Shown here piece by piece: positions 29,763 through 39,226 of a stretch of 64,000 nt of DNA. The notes beneath the pieces are model-generated. The model ran no database searches. It worked only from the letters and a program-made list of their open reading frames with translations, and was not told the origin of the DNA. Made by a program: the position numbers and the translations under genes. How positions within the stretch are numbered: the stretch's first letter is position 1; the number at the start of each line of letters is the position of its first letter. The DNA is from Parabacteroides chongii (lineage in GTDB: Bacteria > Bacteroidota > Bacteroidia > Bacteroidales > Tannerellaceae), in assembly GCF_029581355.1 (NCBI RefSeq), contig NZ_CP120849.1, positions 2,388,501-2,452,500 on the forward strand. The letters are read 5' to 3'.

Positions 29763-29770
29763 TATCTTTG
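29763..29770 (+). promoter_or_regulatory. -7 box of the outer membrane barrel gene
   Basis: TATCTTTG, 22 bp before the start codon at 29793, preceded by an A-rich stretch. Confidence 0.55.
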
Positions 29771-29792
29771 CTCGTAGAAAAGAGGATATAGC

Positions 29793-30434
29793 ATGAAAAA
29801 AATTGGATTGGTAATAATATTGGTGATGTTGATGGTCTTGCCGTCTGCGGCACAGGTTACCTGGGGGGTACGTGGCGGGTTGGCTTATTCGTCGCTGGTA
29901 CAGAAGATTGACAATAATTATCAGTCGGGAGCCCGCTTTGGTTTCAGTGTGGCAGGGTTGGCGCAGATACCTTTATATAAGAGACTGTCATTGCAACCGG
30001 AAGTCGCATTCGTGCATCAGGGAGGTAATTATCTTTCCAAAATCTCGGATGGAGAGGTGCTGGATCCGGCTTATCCGAAGACGAAATGTAACTATTATTC
30101 CATTCTTGTTCCGGTCAACCTGGTGTATACTTTCCAGTTTACCGATGTCTATTTCAGTGTGATGGCCGGTCCGGCTGTCGATTTCTCTCTTTTCGGAAAG
30201 ATGCGAACTAAAAATGTCGATACCGATATCGTTTTCGGAAAATCGGGCGAGGCAGACCTTCAAACGTTCGACCTGGGAGTAAATCTCGGATTACAGGTTG
30301 AATATTCCAATTTCTTCTTTTCCGTATCCGCCCTATGCGGAACCTTAGACCGCCGTACTTCCAAACACGACGGCGAATCTTCCCTTTATCAGAATAATGT
30401 TACTTTCTCACTGGGGTATTATTTTAGGAAGTAA
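29793..30434 (+). CDS. Outer membrane beta-barrel protein (PorT/OMP_b-brl type)
   Basis: 213 residues. Signal peptide MKKIGLVIILVMLMVLPSAA then QVTWGVRGG. The mature protein has about eight to ten amphipathic strands typical of small porin-like barrels ('ARFGFSVAGLAQIPLYKRLS', 'LQPEVAFVHQGGNYL', 'VYFSVMAGPAVDFSLFG') and ends 'VTFSLGYYFRK'. This is the common Bacteroidetes barrel family with conserved 'LQPEV' and 'VPVNLVY' signatures. The ligand is unknown. It is monocistronic, between two hairpin terminators. Confidence 0.85.
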   Translation: MKKIGLVIILVMLMVLPSAAQVTWGVRGGLAYSSLVQKIDNNYQSGARFGFSVAGLAQIPLYKRLSLQPEVAFVHQGGNYLSKISDGEVLDPAYPKTKCNYYSILVPVNLVYTFQFTDVYFSVMAGPAVDFSLFGKMRTKNVDTDIVFGKSGEADLQTFDLGVNLGLQVEYSNFFFSVSALCGTLDRRTSKHDGESSLYQNNVTFSLGYYFRK

Positions 30435-30448
30435 CTTTATTGAATAAA

Positions 30449-30478
30449 AAAGCCCTGTGTGTTTACACAGAGCTTTAG
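30449..30478. terminator. Bidirectional hairpin terminator
   Basis: AAAGCCCTGTGT and ACACAGAGCTTT flank GTTT; an A-run precedes it. It ends the barrel gene rightward and the small-protein operon leftward. Confidence 0.75.
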
Positions 30479-30495
30479 CTTGTTATAAAAATTAT

Positions 30496-30600
30496 TTATA
30501 AGTTATCCAGCCATCTTTTGCCAGGTTTGGTGTAAAGCCATGCAAGGAAAGCACCAGCTACTACACAACCGATTGTGAAAAATAAAGCTAACCCATTCAT
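30496..30600 (-). CDS. Small membrane protein, 34 residues
   Basis: Sequence begins MNGLALFFTIGCVVAGAFLA, continuing WLYTKPGKRWLDNL: a single membrane helix followed by a basic amphipathic tail. It starts 4 bp after the stop of the preceding small-protein gene on the same strand and ends 18 bp before the shared terminator, which supports an operon. Function unknown. The compact, well-formed helix and tight spacing argue that it is real, though no homologue search was run. Confidence 0.65.
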   Translation of the reverse strand: MNGLALFFTIGCVVAGAFLAWLYTKPGKRWLDNL

Positions 30601-30604
30601 ATTA

Positions 30605-30850
30605 TTATTGTTTTAATATTTTATTTCCAATATAAGCAAGTATATAAGTTTGTAAAATACCGACACAAATCATATACCAACTCATAAAATCCGATATATC
30701 TTTTTGTAAAACTAGCATTTCTCCTAAAACGATAGCTGCAAATGTTAGTTTTGCCAGATCATAGAAGAATTTACCAAGACTTTCTTTACGAATTTTATCC
30801 TGTTCCCGTTTCTCTCGTTTTATCTCTTGTTGCTTCTCCCACGTTCCCAT
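30605..30850 (-). CDS. Small membrane protein, 81 residues
   Basis: From ATG 30850 (a start 15 bp upstream is possible). The N-terminal 30 residues are very basic and charged (GTWEKQQEIKREKREQDKI), followed by 'LGKFFYDLAKLTFAAIVLGE' and a second hydrophobic helix 'FMSWYMICVGILQTYILAYI'. It looks like a two-helix inner membrane protein with a cytoplasmic charged N terminus, perhaps DUF6722-like from memory. It is followed at once by the 34-residue protein, so the two may act together. Confidence 0.65.
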   Translation of the reverse strand: MGTWEKQQEIKREKREQDKIRKESLGKFFYDLAKLTFAAIVLGEMLVLQKDISDFMSWYMICVGILQTYILAYIGNKILKQ

Positions 30851-30966
30851 ATCGCAAATATACAAAATAAATTAGCGATAGGTATCTCATTGATTATAAA
30901 AAATGTTTGCCGTACTTTATACCTTCTATCTCTTAGCTGTTCATAATGAAAAAGATGTACAAATAT

Positions 30967-30996
30967 TTTGTATTTCGAAGAAAAGCCGTACCTTTG
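30967..30996 (+). promoter_or_regulatory. Promoter of the rplM-rpsI operon
   Basis: -33 element TTTG at 30967-30970 and -7 box TACCTTTG at 30989-30996, 18 bp apart, close to the Bacteroidota consensus. Confidence 0.7.
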
Positions 30997-31002
30997 CAAG
31001 CC

Positions 31003-31132
31003 GAATATTATCAAATTGTACTAAGGGTTTAGTTTCTAGCACATTATTACGTCAAGTGTCCGTAGTGATAATGACAGCGAAAAAACTAAGCGCTTGTTTT
31101 TTAGAGTTATTAATTAATTAATTTATTAAGCA
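31003..31132 (+). promoter_or_regulatory. Long 5' leader of rplM, possible autoregulatory RNA
   Basis: About 130 untranslated bases lie between the promoter and the GTG start. CTAAGGGTTTAG and ACTAAGCGCTTG segments can pair locally. Ribosomal-protein leaders upstream of L13 are known in Bacteroidia, so this may be such an element, but I did not fold it. Confidence 0.35.
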
Positions 31133-31588
31133 GTGGATACTTTAAGTTTTAAGACCATTTCTGCAAACAAAGCAACTGTAAACAAAGAGTGGGTCATCGT
31201 TGACGCTGATGGACAGACTTTGGGACGCCTTTGTGCAAAAGTAGCAAAACTTTTGCGCGGCAAGTACAAACCCAACTTCACTCCTCATGTTGATTGTGGT
31301 GATAATGTAATCATTATCAATGCAGATAAAATCGTTCTGACAGGAAACAAATGGAACGATCGTATTTATTTGAGATATACCGGATATCCCGGTGGACAGA
31401 TCGAGTACACACCTAACGACTTGATGAAGAAAGGTGCTAGTCATTTGTTCAAGAAAGTAGTAAAGGGTATGTTGCCTAAAAACCGTCTGGGTGCTAAGTT
31501 ACTTGGTAACTTATATGTATATGAAGGAACAGAGCACAAACACGAAGCTCAACAGCCTAAGTCAATCGATATAAACTCACTTAAATAA
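31133..31588 (+). CDS. rplM: 50S ribosomal protein L13
   Basis: 151 residues from a GTG start (MDTLSFKTISANK...), the usual Bacteroidetes N terminus. Signature motifs 'EWVIVDADGQTLGRLCAKVA', 'LRGKYKPNFTPHVDCGDNV' and 'GMLPKNRLGAKLLGNLYVYE' are present. L13 binds 23S rRNA early in large-subunit assembly. It is 5 bp upstream of rpsI, the classical L13-S9 pair. Confidence 0.97.
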   Translation: MDTLSFKTISANKATVNKEWVIVDADGQTLGRLCAKVAKLLRGKYKPNFTPHVDCGDNVIIINADKIVLTGNKWNDRIYLRYTGYPGGQIEYTPNDLMKKGASHLFKKVVKGMLPKNRLGAKLLGNLYVYEGTEHKHEAQQPKSIDINSLK

Positions 31589-31593
31589 TAACT

Positions 31594-31980
31594 ATGGAAG
31601 TAGTAAATGCAATAGGAAGACGTAAAGCAGCAGTTGCTCGCGTATTCGTAAGCGAAGGAACGGGAAAGATAACTATCAACAAACGTGATCTTGCAAATTA
31701 CTTTCCTTCTACAATCCTTCAGTTCATTGTTAAGCAGCCGCTTGCAAAGCTGAATGTTGAAGAACAATATGATATCAAGATCAACCTTGACGGTGGTGGT
31801 TTCAAAGGTCAGTCAGAAGCTGCACGTTTGGCTATCGCTCGTGCTTTGATCAAGATTAATCCGGAAGACAAACCTGCGTTGAGAGCAGAAGGATTCGTAA
31901 CTCGCGATCCTCGTTCTGTTGAACGTAAGAAACCGGGTCAGCCGAAAGCTCGTAAGAGATTCCAGTTCAGCAAACGTTAA
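31594..31980 (+). CDS. rpsI: 30S ribosomal protein S9
   Basis: 128 residues with 'NAIGRRKAAVARVFVSEG' at the N terminus and the conserved basic tail ending 'RKRFQFSKR', which reaches the decoding-site tRNA. Directly follows rplM with a 5-bp gap; both are probably one transcript. Confidence 0.97.
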   Translation: MEVVNAIGRRKAAVARVFVSEGTGKITINKRDLANYFPSTILQFIVKQPLAKLNVEEQYDIKINLDGGGFKGQSEAARLAIARALIKINPEDKPALRAEGFVTRDPRSVERKKPGQPKARKRFQFSKR

Positions 31981-32116
31981 TGTTATTTGTGAGTTTCTTA
32001 CAAGGACAAAGCGTTTAGTATCTAAATTGTCGGGATTTCTTTTGCATGCAGACATGCCGGAGGACTACCTGATAGTTGAAAATTAAACAGAAAGTAAACG
32101 ATTTAAAAAGAAAAAA

Positions 32117-32959
32117 ATGTCAAGAGTTAATTTTGATCAGTTATTAGAAGCTGGTGTACACTTCGGACACTTGAAGAGAAAGTGGAATCCCGCTATGGCT
32201 CCTTACATCTTTATGGAGCGCAATGGTATTCATATCATTGATTTATATAAAACAGTTGCTAAAGTAGACGAAGCAGCAGAAGTAATGAAAAACCTGGCTA
32301 AGCAAGGTAAAAAAGTACTTTTCGTTGCTACTAAAAAACAAGCAAAACAAGTTGTCGCTGATAAGGCTGCTTCTGTAGGTATGCCTTACGTTATCGAACG
32401 CTGGCCGGGTGGTATGTTGACTAACTTCCCGACTATCCGTAAAGCCATCAAAAAGATGACTACTATCGATAAGATGACAAAAGATGGTACATTTGATAAT
32501 CTGTCAAAAAGAGAAAAACTTCAGATCACTCGTCAGCGTGCTAAGCTGGAAAAGACTTTAGGTTCTATTGTAGACCTGACTCGTCTGCCGTCTGCTTTGT
32601 TCGTTGTTGACGTGATGAAAGAACATATTGCAGTGCGTGAAGCCAACCGTTTGGGTATCCCCGTTTTCGGTATGGTTGATACTAACTCTGATCCTAACAA
32701 CATTGACTACGTGATCCCGGCTAACGATGACGCTACTAAATCAGTAGAAGTTATCTTAGGCGCTATCTGCGAAGCTATGAACGAAGGTCTGCAGGAACGC
32801 AAAGCTGAAAAAATCGATACAGAAGCTGCCGGCGAAGGCGAAGGTGCTAAAAGAGAACGCAAAGGAAAAGCTACTGTAAAGAAAGAACGTACTAAGAAAG
32901 AAGACGAAGAAGCTCTGAATGCTAACGTTGCCGACAAGTACGCTAAAGAAGAAGAGTAA
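32117..32959 (+). CDS. rpsB: 30S ribosomal protein S2
   Basis: 280 residues with 'LLEAGVHFGHLKRKWNPAMA', 'LFVATKKQAKQVV' and 'ERWPGGMLTNFPTI', all S2 signatures. The C terminus has a charged extension of about 45 residues rich in Glu and Lys ('GEGAKRERKGKATVKKE'), common in Bacteroidetes S2. It pairs with tsf downstream, as in most bacteria. Confidence 0.97.
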   Translation: MSRVNFDQLLEAGVHFGHLKRKWNPAMAPYIFMERNGIHIIDLYKTVAKVDEAAEVMKNLAKQGKKVLFVATKKQAKQVVADKAASVGMPYVIERWPGGMLTNFPTIRKAIKKMTTIDKMTKDGTFDNLSKREKLQITRQRAKLEKTLGSIVDLTRLPSALFVVDVMKEHIAVREANRLGIPVFGMVDTNSDPNNIDYVIPANDDATKSVEVILGAICEAMNEGLQERKAEKIDTEAAGEGEGAKRERKGKATVKKERTKKEDEEALNANVADKYAKEEE

Positions 32960-32977
32960 TTTCAATTGAAAATTGAG

Positions 32978-33050
32978 AATTGACAATTGACAATTCGAAT
33001 ACAAATACAATGGGCAATTGGCTTTTGACAGTAATTGTCAATTGTCAATT
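32978..33050. repeat. Perfect 18-bp inverted repeat between rpsB and tsf
   Basis: AATTGACAATTGACAATT (32978-32995) and its exact reverse complement (33033-33050) enclose 37 bp. Both are made of GACAATT units, with further degenerate units outside (33053-33064). A strong hairpin would form in the rpsB-tsf mRNA. It could tune tsf expression or be a small non-autonomous repeat. Confidence 0.75.
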
Positions 33051-33103
33051 GTCCATTGTCAATTTAAAAGAGTATAAACATTAAAATAGAAGGAAATAAG
33101 ATT

Positions 33104-34093
33104 ATGGCTGTAACTATGGCTGATATTACCAAGCTGCGCAAAATGAGTGGAGCTGGTATGATGGATTGTAAGAAGGCTTTGACTGAAGCTGACGGTGACA
33201 TCGAAAAGGCAATGGAAATTATCCGTAAAAAAGGACAGGCAATTGCTGCAAAACGTTCTGACCGTGAAGCGGCTGAAGGTTGTGTACTGGCTAAAAAAGA
33301 CGGTGAATTTGCTGCAACTATCGCTTTGAAGTGCGAAACAGACTTCGTTGCTAAGAACGAAGATTTCGTTGCTTTGGCTCAGGCTATCCTTGACGCTGCT
33401 GTGGCTAACAAGTGCAAAACTTTGGACGAAGTAAAAGCATTGCCGATGGGTAAAGGTACTATCCAGGACGCTGTTACTGACCGTAGCGGTATCACTGGCG
33501 AAAAGATGGAACTGGACGGCTACAATGTAGTAGAAGGTGCTTATACCACTACTTACAACCACATGGGTAAGAATCAGCTCTGTACAATCGTTGCATTCAA
33601 CAAGGAATCAGAAGAAGTTGCTCACAACATCGCTATGCAGATCGCTGCTATGAACCCGATCGCTATCGACGAAGCCGGTGTTCCTGAATCTGTAAAAGAA
33701 CAGGAAATCCAGGTAGCTATCGAAAAGACAAAAGCTGAACAGGTACAGAAAGCTGTTGAAGCTGCTTTGAAGAAAGCGGGTATCAATCCTACACACGTGG
33801 ATAGCGAAGATCATATGGAAAGCAATATGGCTAAGGGCTGGATCACTGCTGAAGACGTAGCGAAAGCAAAAGAAATTATCGCTACTGTTTCTGCAGAAAA
33901 GGCTGCTAACCTGCCGGAACAGATGATCCAGAACATCGCTCAGGGTCGTCTTAGCAAATTCTTGAAAGAAGTTTGCTTGCTGAACCAGGAAGACATCATG
34001 GATGCCAAGAAGACTGTTAAAGAAGTAATGAAGGCTGCTGATCCTGAATTGCAGATCCTTGCATTCAAACGCTTTACTTTGCGTGCTGAATAA
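33104..34093 (+). CDS. tsf: Elongation factor Ts
   Basis: 329 residues; N-terminal UBA-like domain with 'LRKMSGAGMMDCKKALTEAD', the conserved 'KCETDFVAKNEDFVALA' (TDFV) core that contacts EF-Tu, and the C-terminal domain typical of Bacteroidetes EF-Ts. Nucleotide-exchange factor for EF-Tu. Lies downstream of rpsB and ends at a strong bidirectional terminator. Confidence 0.97.
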   Translation: MAVTMADITKLRKMSGAGMMDCKKALTEADGDIEKAMEIIRKKGQAIAAKRSDREAAEGCVLAKKDGEFAATIALKCETDFVAKNEDFVALAQAILDAAVANKCKTLDEVKALPMGKGTIQDAVTDRSGITGEKMELDGYNVVEGAYTTTYNHMGKNQLCTIVAFNKESEEVAHNIAMQIAAMNPIAIDEAGVPESVKEQEIQVAIEKTKAEQVQKAVEAALKKAGINPTHVDSEDHMESNMAKGWITAEDVAKAKEIIATVSAEKAANLPEQMIQNIAQGRLSKFLKEVCLLNQEDIMDAKKTVKEVMKAADPELQILAFKRFTLRAE

Positions 34094-34114
34094 TTTTGCG
34101 TTAGCAGAATGACA

Positions 34115-34152
34115 TAAAAAAGGGGTTCCGAAATTATCGGAACCCCTTTTTC
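34115..34152. terminator. Strong bidirectional intrinsic terminator
   Basis: Arms AGGGGTTCCG and CGGAACCCCT, 7-base loop, A-run on one side and T-run on the other; serves tsf rightward and the aminotransferase leftward. Confidence 0.9.
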
Positions 34153-34174
34153 TGTTTATAGGATTTGCTTTCTC

Positions 34175-35368
34175 TTATTTCAGTTTAGCCAAAGCTTCTT
34201 TGATACGTTTGATAGCTTCCACGATATTTTCGTCGCTGGTTGCATAGCTCATACGGATACATTCGGGAGCTCCGAAAGAAGTTCCGCCTACACAAGCAAC
34301 GTGTGCGGCTTCCAGGAGATACATAGCTAGATCGTCAGCGTCTTTAATCGTGTTGTTTCCGTCTGTCTTGCCATAGTAGTAGCTGCATTTCGGGAACAGG
34401 TAGAAAGCGCCTTCCGGTTTGTTGATCTCGAATCCCGGAACTTCTTTTGCCAGGCTGACGATCAGGTCGCGACGGCGTTCGAATGCTTTGCGCATTTCTT
34501 CAACCGGTTCCTGTGAGCCTGTATAAGCAGCTTCTGCAGCTTTTTGGGATACAGAGCAAGGACCTGAAGTATATTGTCCCTGTAATTTGTTTACGGCTTT
34601 AACAATCCATTCCGGACCGGCAATGAAACCGATACGCCAGCCAGTCATTGCATAGGCTTTGGAAACACCGTTTACAATAACAGTACGGTCTTTCATGCCA
34701 TCAACGGAAGCGATGCTGTGATGTTTGCCGATATAGTTGATATGTTCGTAGATCTCGTCAGCAATAACGATGATTTCCGGATGTTTTTTCAATACTTCAG
34801 CCAGTCCTGCCAACTCTTCTGCACTGTAGACAGAACCTGTCGGGTTGGAAGGAGAGCAGAGGATCAATGCTTTTGTCTTCGGTGTGATAGCTGCTTCCAG
34901 CTGGGCAGGAGTGATCTTGAAATCCTGTTCGATGCCAGCCGTAACGATTACCGGTTTACCTTCAGCCAATTTAACCATTTCAGGATAGCTAACCCAGAAC
35001 GGAGCCGGAATGATCACTTCATCTCCGGGATTAACCAGTACCAGGATAGTATTACAAACGGATTGCTTTGCTCCATTCGCGCAAGAAATCTGAGTAGCTG
35101 CATATTCCAATCCGTTTTCATTCTTCAGTTTGGCTACGATAGCATTGCGTAATGCCGGGTAACCGGGAACCGGAGAGTAACGAGAGAAATTGTCATCTAC
35201 CGCTTTTTTAGCTGCTTCCTTGATGTGATCAGGTGTGTTGAAATCAGGTTCTCCCACACTCAGGTTGATTACATCGATACCTTGTGCTTTGAGCTCATTG
35301 CTCTTCTGAGACATCGCCAACGTAGCGGAAGGCGACAAACTTGCTAAACGATCTGAAACTTGTGTCAT
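34175..35368 (-). CDS. Pyridoxal-phosphate aminotransferase, aspartate aminotransferase type
   Basis: 397 residues, fold-type I class. The PLP lysine is K237 in 'NGVSKAYAMTGWRIG'; 'CSPSNPTGSVY' carries the conserved NPTG, 'IVIADEIYE' the PLP-ring aspartate and tyrosine, and 'CIRMSYATSDE' the arginine that holds the substrate carboxylate. Most likely transfers amino groups between aspartate and 2-oxoglutarate, though related enzymes accept aromatic or other substrates. It is 12 bp downstream of ribBA on the same strand. Confidence 0.93.
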   Translation of the reverse strand: MTQVSDRLASLSPSATLAMSQKSNELKAQGIDVINLSVGEPDFNTPDHIKEAAKKAVDDNFSRYSPVPGYPALRNAIVAKLKNENGLEYAATQISCANGAKQSVCNTILVLVNPGDEVIIPAPFWVSYPEMVKLAEGKPVIVTAGIEQDFKITPAQLEAAITPKTKALILCSPSNPTGSVYSAEELAGLAEVLKKHPEIIVIADEIYEHINYIGKHHSIASVDGMKDRTVIVNGVSKAYAMTGWRIGFIAGPEWIVKAVNKLQGQYTSGPCSVSQKAAEAAYTGSQEPVEEMRKAFERRRDLIVSLAKEVPGFEINKPEGAFYLFPKCSYYYGKTDGNNTIKDADDLAMYLLEAAHVACVGGTSFGAPECIRMSYATSDENIVEAIKRIKEALAKLK

Positions 35369-35380
35369 GATAGTATGAAT

Positions 35381-36598
35381 TTATTTGATGTTGTGAAGGA
35401 TATGTCCCATACGTTCTTTCTTTGTCTTCATATAAAACTCGTTATATTTGTTGGGAGTGACTTCGATAGGAACGTTTTCTGCAATAGTCAAACCGTAAGC
35501 CTCCAGGCCCACGCGTTTTATCGGATTGTTGGTCATCAGACGCATTTTCGTGATACCGATATGTTTCAGTATCTGTGCTCCGACACCGTAATCGCGCTCA
35601 TCAGCCTGGTGTCCCAGGTGCAGGTTGGCATCGACCGTATCCAGTCCTTCTTCCTGCAGTTTATAGGCTTTCATTTTATCCATCAGACCGATACCGCGTC
35701 CTTCCTGGTTCAGGTAAACGATGGCACCGCGTCCTTCTTTCTCGATCATCTGCATGGCTTTGTGAAGCTGTTCGCCGCATTCGCAACGCATGGAACCGAA
35801 AATGTCGCCTGTCGCACAAGAAGAATGTACGCGAACCAATACGGGTTCGTCGCCGGAGATATCTCCTTTTATCAAGGCGATATGTTCCAGTCCGTTACTT
35901 TTCTGACGGAACGGGATCAAGTGGAAATGACCGTATTGCGTAGGCATGTCTACCTCCACGCCTTTGTCGACAATCGATTCCGTCTTCAGGCGGTAAGCGA
36001 TCAGGTCCTTGATGCAAATGATTTTAATATCGAACTTTTTAGCCACTTCCACTAATTGCGGGAGACGTGCCATGGTGCCGTCTTCATTGATGATTTCGAT
36101 CAGTGCTCCGGCAGGGTAGAGACCGGCAAGGCGTGCCAGGTCGACAGCGGCTTCCGTATGTCCTGCACGGCGAAGTACACCGCGTGAACGGGCGCGTAAC
36201 GGATTCACATGTCCCGGACGTCCCAGATCGGCAGGTTTGGTTTGCTTATCAGCCAATGCGCGGATCGTTTCAGCACGGTCGAACATGGAAACACCGGTTG
36301 TACATCCCCCGCCCAGTTTGTCGACTGTTACGGTAAACGGTGTTTCAAGCATGGAAGTGTTTCTGGCAACCTGCATGTCCAGCTCCAGTTCCTGGCAGCG
36401 TTCTTCTGTGATCGGGGCGCATAAAACACCGCGACCATATGTCATCATGAAATTTACTTTTTCGGGTGTTATCTTTTCCGCTGCCACAATGAAGTCTCCT
36501 TCATTTTCGCGGTCTTCGTCATCTACTACGATCAGGAATTTTCCTTCACGGAAATCTTCAATTGCTTCTTCGATGGTGTTTAATTTGATCTCACTCAT
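35381..36598 (-). CDS. ribBA: Bifunctional 3,4-dihydroxy-2-butanone-4-phosphate synthase / GTP cyclohydrolase II
   Basis: 405 residues. N-terminal RibB half with the acidic '[14 protein letters not shown]' and '[17 protein letters not shown]' motifs; C-terminal RibA half with the zinc cysteines in '[18 protein letters not shown]' and the catalytic '[14 protein letters not shown]'. Both halves keep their key residues, so the protein should supply the two precursors of riboflavin. No FMN riboswitch is visible; the upstream gap to the LptF/G-type gene is 1 bp, implying co-transcription. Confidence 0.96.
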   Translation of the reverse strand: MSEIKLNTIEEAIEDFREGKFLIVVDDEDRENEGDFIVAAEKITPEKVNFMMTYGRGVLCAPITEERCQELELDMQVARNTSMLETPFTVTVDKLGGGCTTGVSMFDRAETIRALADKQTKPADLGRPGHVNPLRARSRGVLRRAGHTEAAVDLARLAGLYPAGALIEIINEDGTMARLPQLVEVAKKFDIKIICIKDLIAYRLKTESIVDKGVEVDMPTQYGHFHLIPFRQKSNGLEHIALIKGDISGDEPVLVRVHSSCATGDIFGSMRCECGEQLHKAMQMIEKEGRGAIVYLNQEGRGIGLMDKMKAYKLQEEGLDTVDANLHLGHQADERDYGVGAQILKHIGITKMRLMTNNPIKRVGLEAYGLTIAENVPIEVTPNKYNEFYMKTKKERMGHILHNIK

Positions 36599-36599
36599 A

Positions 36600-38567
36600 T
36601 CATTTTAAATTTTTAGTTTCCAAATTACTGATCATATCTTCCAGTTCGCGGCTTGTTTTTTGTACAACCTGTATATCATGGCGCAATAACTTGCGCTGGT
36701 AGGTGGCGAGCAGATAAACCGGAACTCCTATCGGAAAAAACAGTCCGAATATCAGTCCGACCTTTCCATTGATGTTGGCATTCAGCTGGTTGTATCCTCC
36801 GATAACGGGATAATCCATCAGCTTGTTGAGTATCAGATTCTGATCCGAGTTTCCCAGTTCGTCGATGATACCTTCCATTTCTGCAGCTAGCTGTTCGGCT
36901 GTATGATCTTTTCCTCCCTGTTTCCAGAAAGTAAAATAATTAAGCCAACGCTTATGGTTTTTAAGGTATACGACGCAGTCTTCCGCCAACTTGTCCAGGC
37001 GGGGCAGCATAGCAGCATAATCCGGATTGAAGATGATTACTTCTTTTTTCTCCACCTTACGGCCGGCGCGTTTGCCGATGAAGTTTTTCAATGCGTTCAG
37101 ATACGTGTCCGCATTCAGTATCACGCTATCGTTTACCGCTTTGTAAGTCAGGAAAATACCCAGCGGAGCCAGTACCGCTGAACTCAGCCACATGCCTTCC
37201 CATGCCTGCCATATCCCGTCGCGCGCCATCTTGAACCCTATATTATCTATGATATAATAGAAGATAAACAGGATAACGGAGATAACGACCGGCATACCCA
37301 GTCCTCCTTTACGTATAATAGCTCCCAGCGGGGCACCGATAAAGAAGAAAACCATGCAGGCGAACGAAAGTGTGAATTTCTTATGCCACTCGGTCAGGTG
37401 ACGGCGCAGCTTGTAGGCTTCGTCTCCCTGTGTGGCGGCTTTAAAATAATAATCAGCTTTTACGCTTTCAATATTTGATTTGGCGCGGACAAGTAATGCG
37501 GCCTGCCCACTTGGCGTTTCAGCCTTGTACAGACTGTCGAATTTGATGATTCTGACCGGCTCGTCCGATTTCTTGGTCAACGAATCAGTTTTGTTTGATG
37601 CGACTGCGGCAGCACCCGATTCCTCCTGTGGGCTCGATTCTCTTTTTGATTTGGAGAATGTTCTTCTGTACGACATGTCATAAACACTTCTTGCATTGAG
37701 TGCTTTGATACTGTCGAGCCGAACGGTCATGGAGTCAATGGAAGACTGCAGGTCATTCAACTGCTTGCCCATATACTGGTTTGCCATGAGAGATTCGTCA
37801 GTCCGGGAGAAGTTGGCATCGAATTCGATCAGTATCTCCTTGGTATTGAATGTCTCCCTGCGGTAAGGAACAGATGTTTTCTTGTTACTGCCTCCGGACT
37901 GGTTTTCCATATTCTCGAACGACTCCCCATTGAAGAGCGACAACACGAGAAATAACTTGTCGGCTGATGTTTTGAGTCTGCCGGAGTCGGCAACGATTAC
38001 ACTGGTTTTATTGAATCCTTTCGAATAATCATAGATCATGATATCCTTGAGCAAACCGGTCTTGTCTTTTTCTTTGACATACACATTGTACCCTGTGATT
38101 TCCCCGTAAAAAACACCTTCCGGAATATCCAGTTCCGGTGATTTCTGACGCATCGAATAGAGTAGGGTGTATAATTTGACCTGTGCGACAGGCATTACAT
38201 TGTTTTGGAAGAAAAAAGCGCCGACACTGATAAGTCCGATAGTGATAATCAGAGGGCGCATGATATGAATAAGCGATACACCGGCGGATTTCATGGCAAG
38301 CAATTCCAGGCGTTCACCCAGATTCCCGAAAGTCATGAGCGATGACAACAAAATGGCTAGCGGGAGAGCCAGTGGGAAGAGTGATAAGCCGGCGTAGAAG
38401 AACATTTCGCCGAGTACAGGAATGCCCAATCCCTTTCCTACCATATCGTCTATGTACCTCCAAAGGAACTGCATGAGTACAATAAACAGACAGATACCGA
38501 AGGTCATAATGAACAACGGCAGGAAAGTCTGCAGCATAAATGTATATAATCGTTTTATCTTCACCAT
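36600..38567 (-). CDS. LptF/LptG-family (YjgP/YjgQ) permease
   Basis: 655 residues. N-terminal half with three membrane helices ('[20 protein letters not shown]', '[20 protein letters not shown]'), a periplasmic jellyroll ('[18 protein letters not shown]') with a Bacteroidetes-type linker insertion of Ser/Lys-rich sequence (about 295-335), then three more helices near 400-480 and an extra cytoplasmic tail with a final membrane segment. It is a membrane subunit of the Lpt system that extracts lipopolysaccharide for outer membrane transport. It heads an operon with ribBA and the aminotransferase; its -7 box is at 38589-38596. Confidence 0.9.
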   Translation of the reverse strand: MVKIKRLYTFMLQTFLPLFIMTFGICLFIVLMQFLWRYIDDMVGKGLGIPVLGEMFFYAGLSLFPLALPLAILLSSLMTFGNLGERLELLAMKSAGVSLIHIMRPLIITIGLISVGAFFFQNNVMPVAQVKLYTLLYSMRQKSPELDIPEGVFYGEITGYNVYVKEKDKTGLLKDIMIYDYSKGFNKTSVIVADSGRLKTSADKLFLVLSLFNGESFENMENQSGGSNKKTSVPYRRETFNTKEILIEFDANFSRTDESLMANQYMGKQLNDLQSSIDSMTVRLDSIKALNARSVYDMSYRRTFSKSKRESSPQEESGAAAVASNKTDSLTKKSDEPVRIIKFDSLYKAETPSGQAALLVRAKSNIESVKADYYFKAATQGDEAYKLRRHLTEWHKKFTLSFACMVFFFIGAPLGAIIRKGGLGMPVVISVILFIFYYIIDNIGFKMARDGIWQAWEGMWLSSAVLAPLGIFLTYKAVNDSVILNADTYLNALKNFIGKRAGRKVEKKEVIIFNPDYAAMLPRLDKLAEDCVVYLKNHKRWLNYFTFWKQGGKDHTAEQLAAEMEGIIDELGNSDQNLILNKLMDYPVIGGYNQLNANINGKVGLIFGLFFPIGVPVYLLATYQRKLLRHDIQVVQKTSRELEDMISNLETKNLK

Positions 38568-38588
38568 TGCCTATCCGGATTGACGGGG

Positions 38589-38596
38589 CAAAAGTA
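38589..38596 (-). promoter_or_regulatory. -7 box of the LptF/G-ribBA operon
   Basis: TACTTTTG read leftward, 21 bp before the start codon at 38567. Confidence 0.55.
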
Positions 38597-38639
38597 GTGT
38601 AAAAAACGATAAGAACATTACATAATTCTCTAAAACAAC

Positions 38640-39023
38640 CTAAATGCCGAGTGTCCGTTTCAATTCTTCCACCTGTGAGTCCCACAAATTGATAGAATCT
38701 TTCTTTTCATCCGGTTCGGCAAAGTCAGTTATTTCAAGCGCGGTTGCTCCCGTAAGTTCGACAGTGTGAATTAAAAACTCGAAGTAGACATTCTCTTCTT
38801 CCTCATCTGCCCATCGGTAGCGGATGCTTATTTCGGGTTTTACCGACAACACCTCTGCTTCCTGTTCGTCCCTGTTCCATTTAAAAACGTACATGTTGTC
38901 ATTAATAGTTACATCGTCAGCGAACCAGGCCGACAGCCCTGGCGGAGTAGTGAGGTGATTCCATAAACTTCGGCGCGAAACTTTATCGAAAATGTATTCG
39001 ATATGAAACTTCTCTTTTTTCAT
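38640..39023 (-). CDS. START-like domain protein
   Basis: 127 residues with the SRPBCC/AHSA1-like pattern: 'RRSLWNHLTTPPGLSAWFAD' near the N terminus, alternating strands through 'VSFRYRWADEEEE'-type sequence and a C-terminal helix 'NLWDSQVEELKRTLGI'. Such proteins bind hydrophobic ligands in a deep pocket, but ligands of this subgroup are unknown. It precedes the LptF/G-type gene on the same strand, with a promoter between them. Confidence 0.8.
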   Translation of the reverse strand: MKKEKFHIEYIFDKVSRRSLWNHLTTPPGLSAWFADDVTINDNMYVFKWNRDEQEAEVLSVKPEISIRYRWADEEEENVYFEFLIHTVELTGATALEITDFAEPDEKKDSINLWDSQVEELKRTLGI

Positions 39024-39159
39024 CTTTCATGCAATTATTTGCGCAGCAAGTTACTCATAAAGATTGATATTCCCAATAATCTTATAGTAAAAAAGCATCT
39101 AATTTTTAACGTCTTAGCTGAAAGCCCTGAAAAATAAAAGATTTTTTTTCGCGAAAGTG

Positions 39160-39190
39160 TTGCATAATATAAAAATAACTTCTACTTTTG
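39160..39190 (+). promoter_or_regulatory. tRNA-Met promoter
   Basis: -33 TTGC at 39160-39163 and -7 TACTTTTG at 39183-39190 with 19 bp between, ideal Bacteroidota spacing; the tRNA starts 36 bp after. Confidence 0.7.
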
Positions 39191-39226
39191 CAGCGTTAAT
39201 AAGAGAAATGACAACAAAAACATGAT

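Noticed and set aside
35370..36600. FMN riboswitch upstream of ribBA
   Set aside because: Only 1 bp separates ribBA from the gene before it, leaving no room for a riboswitch.
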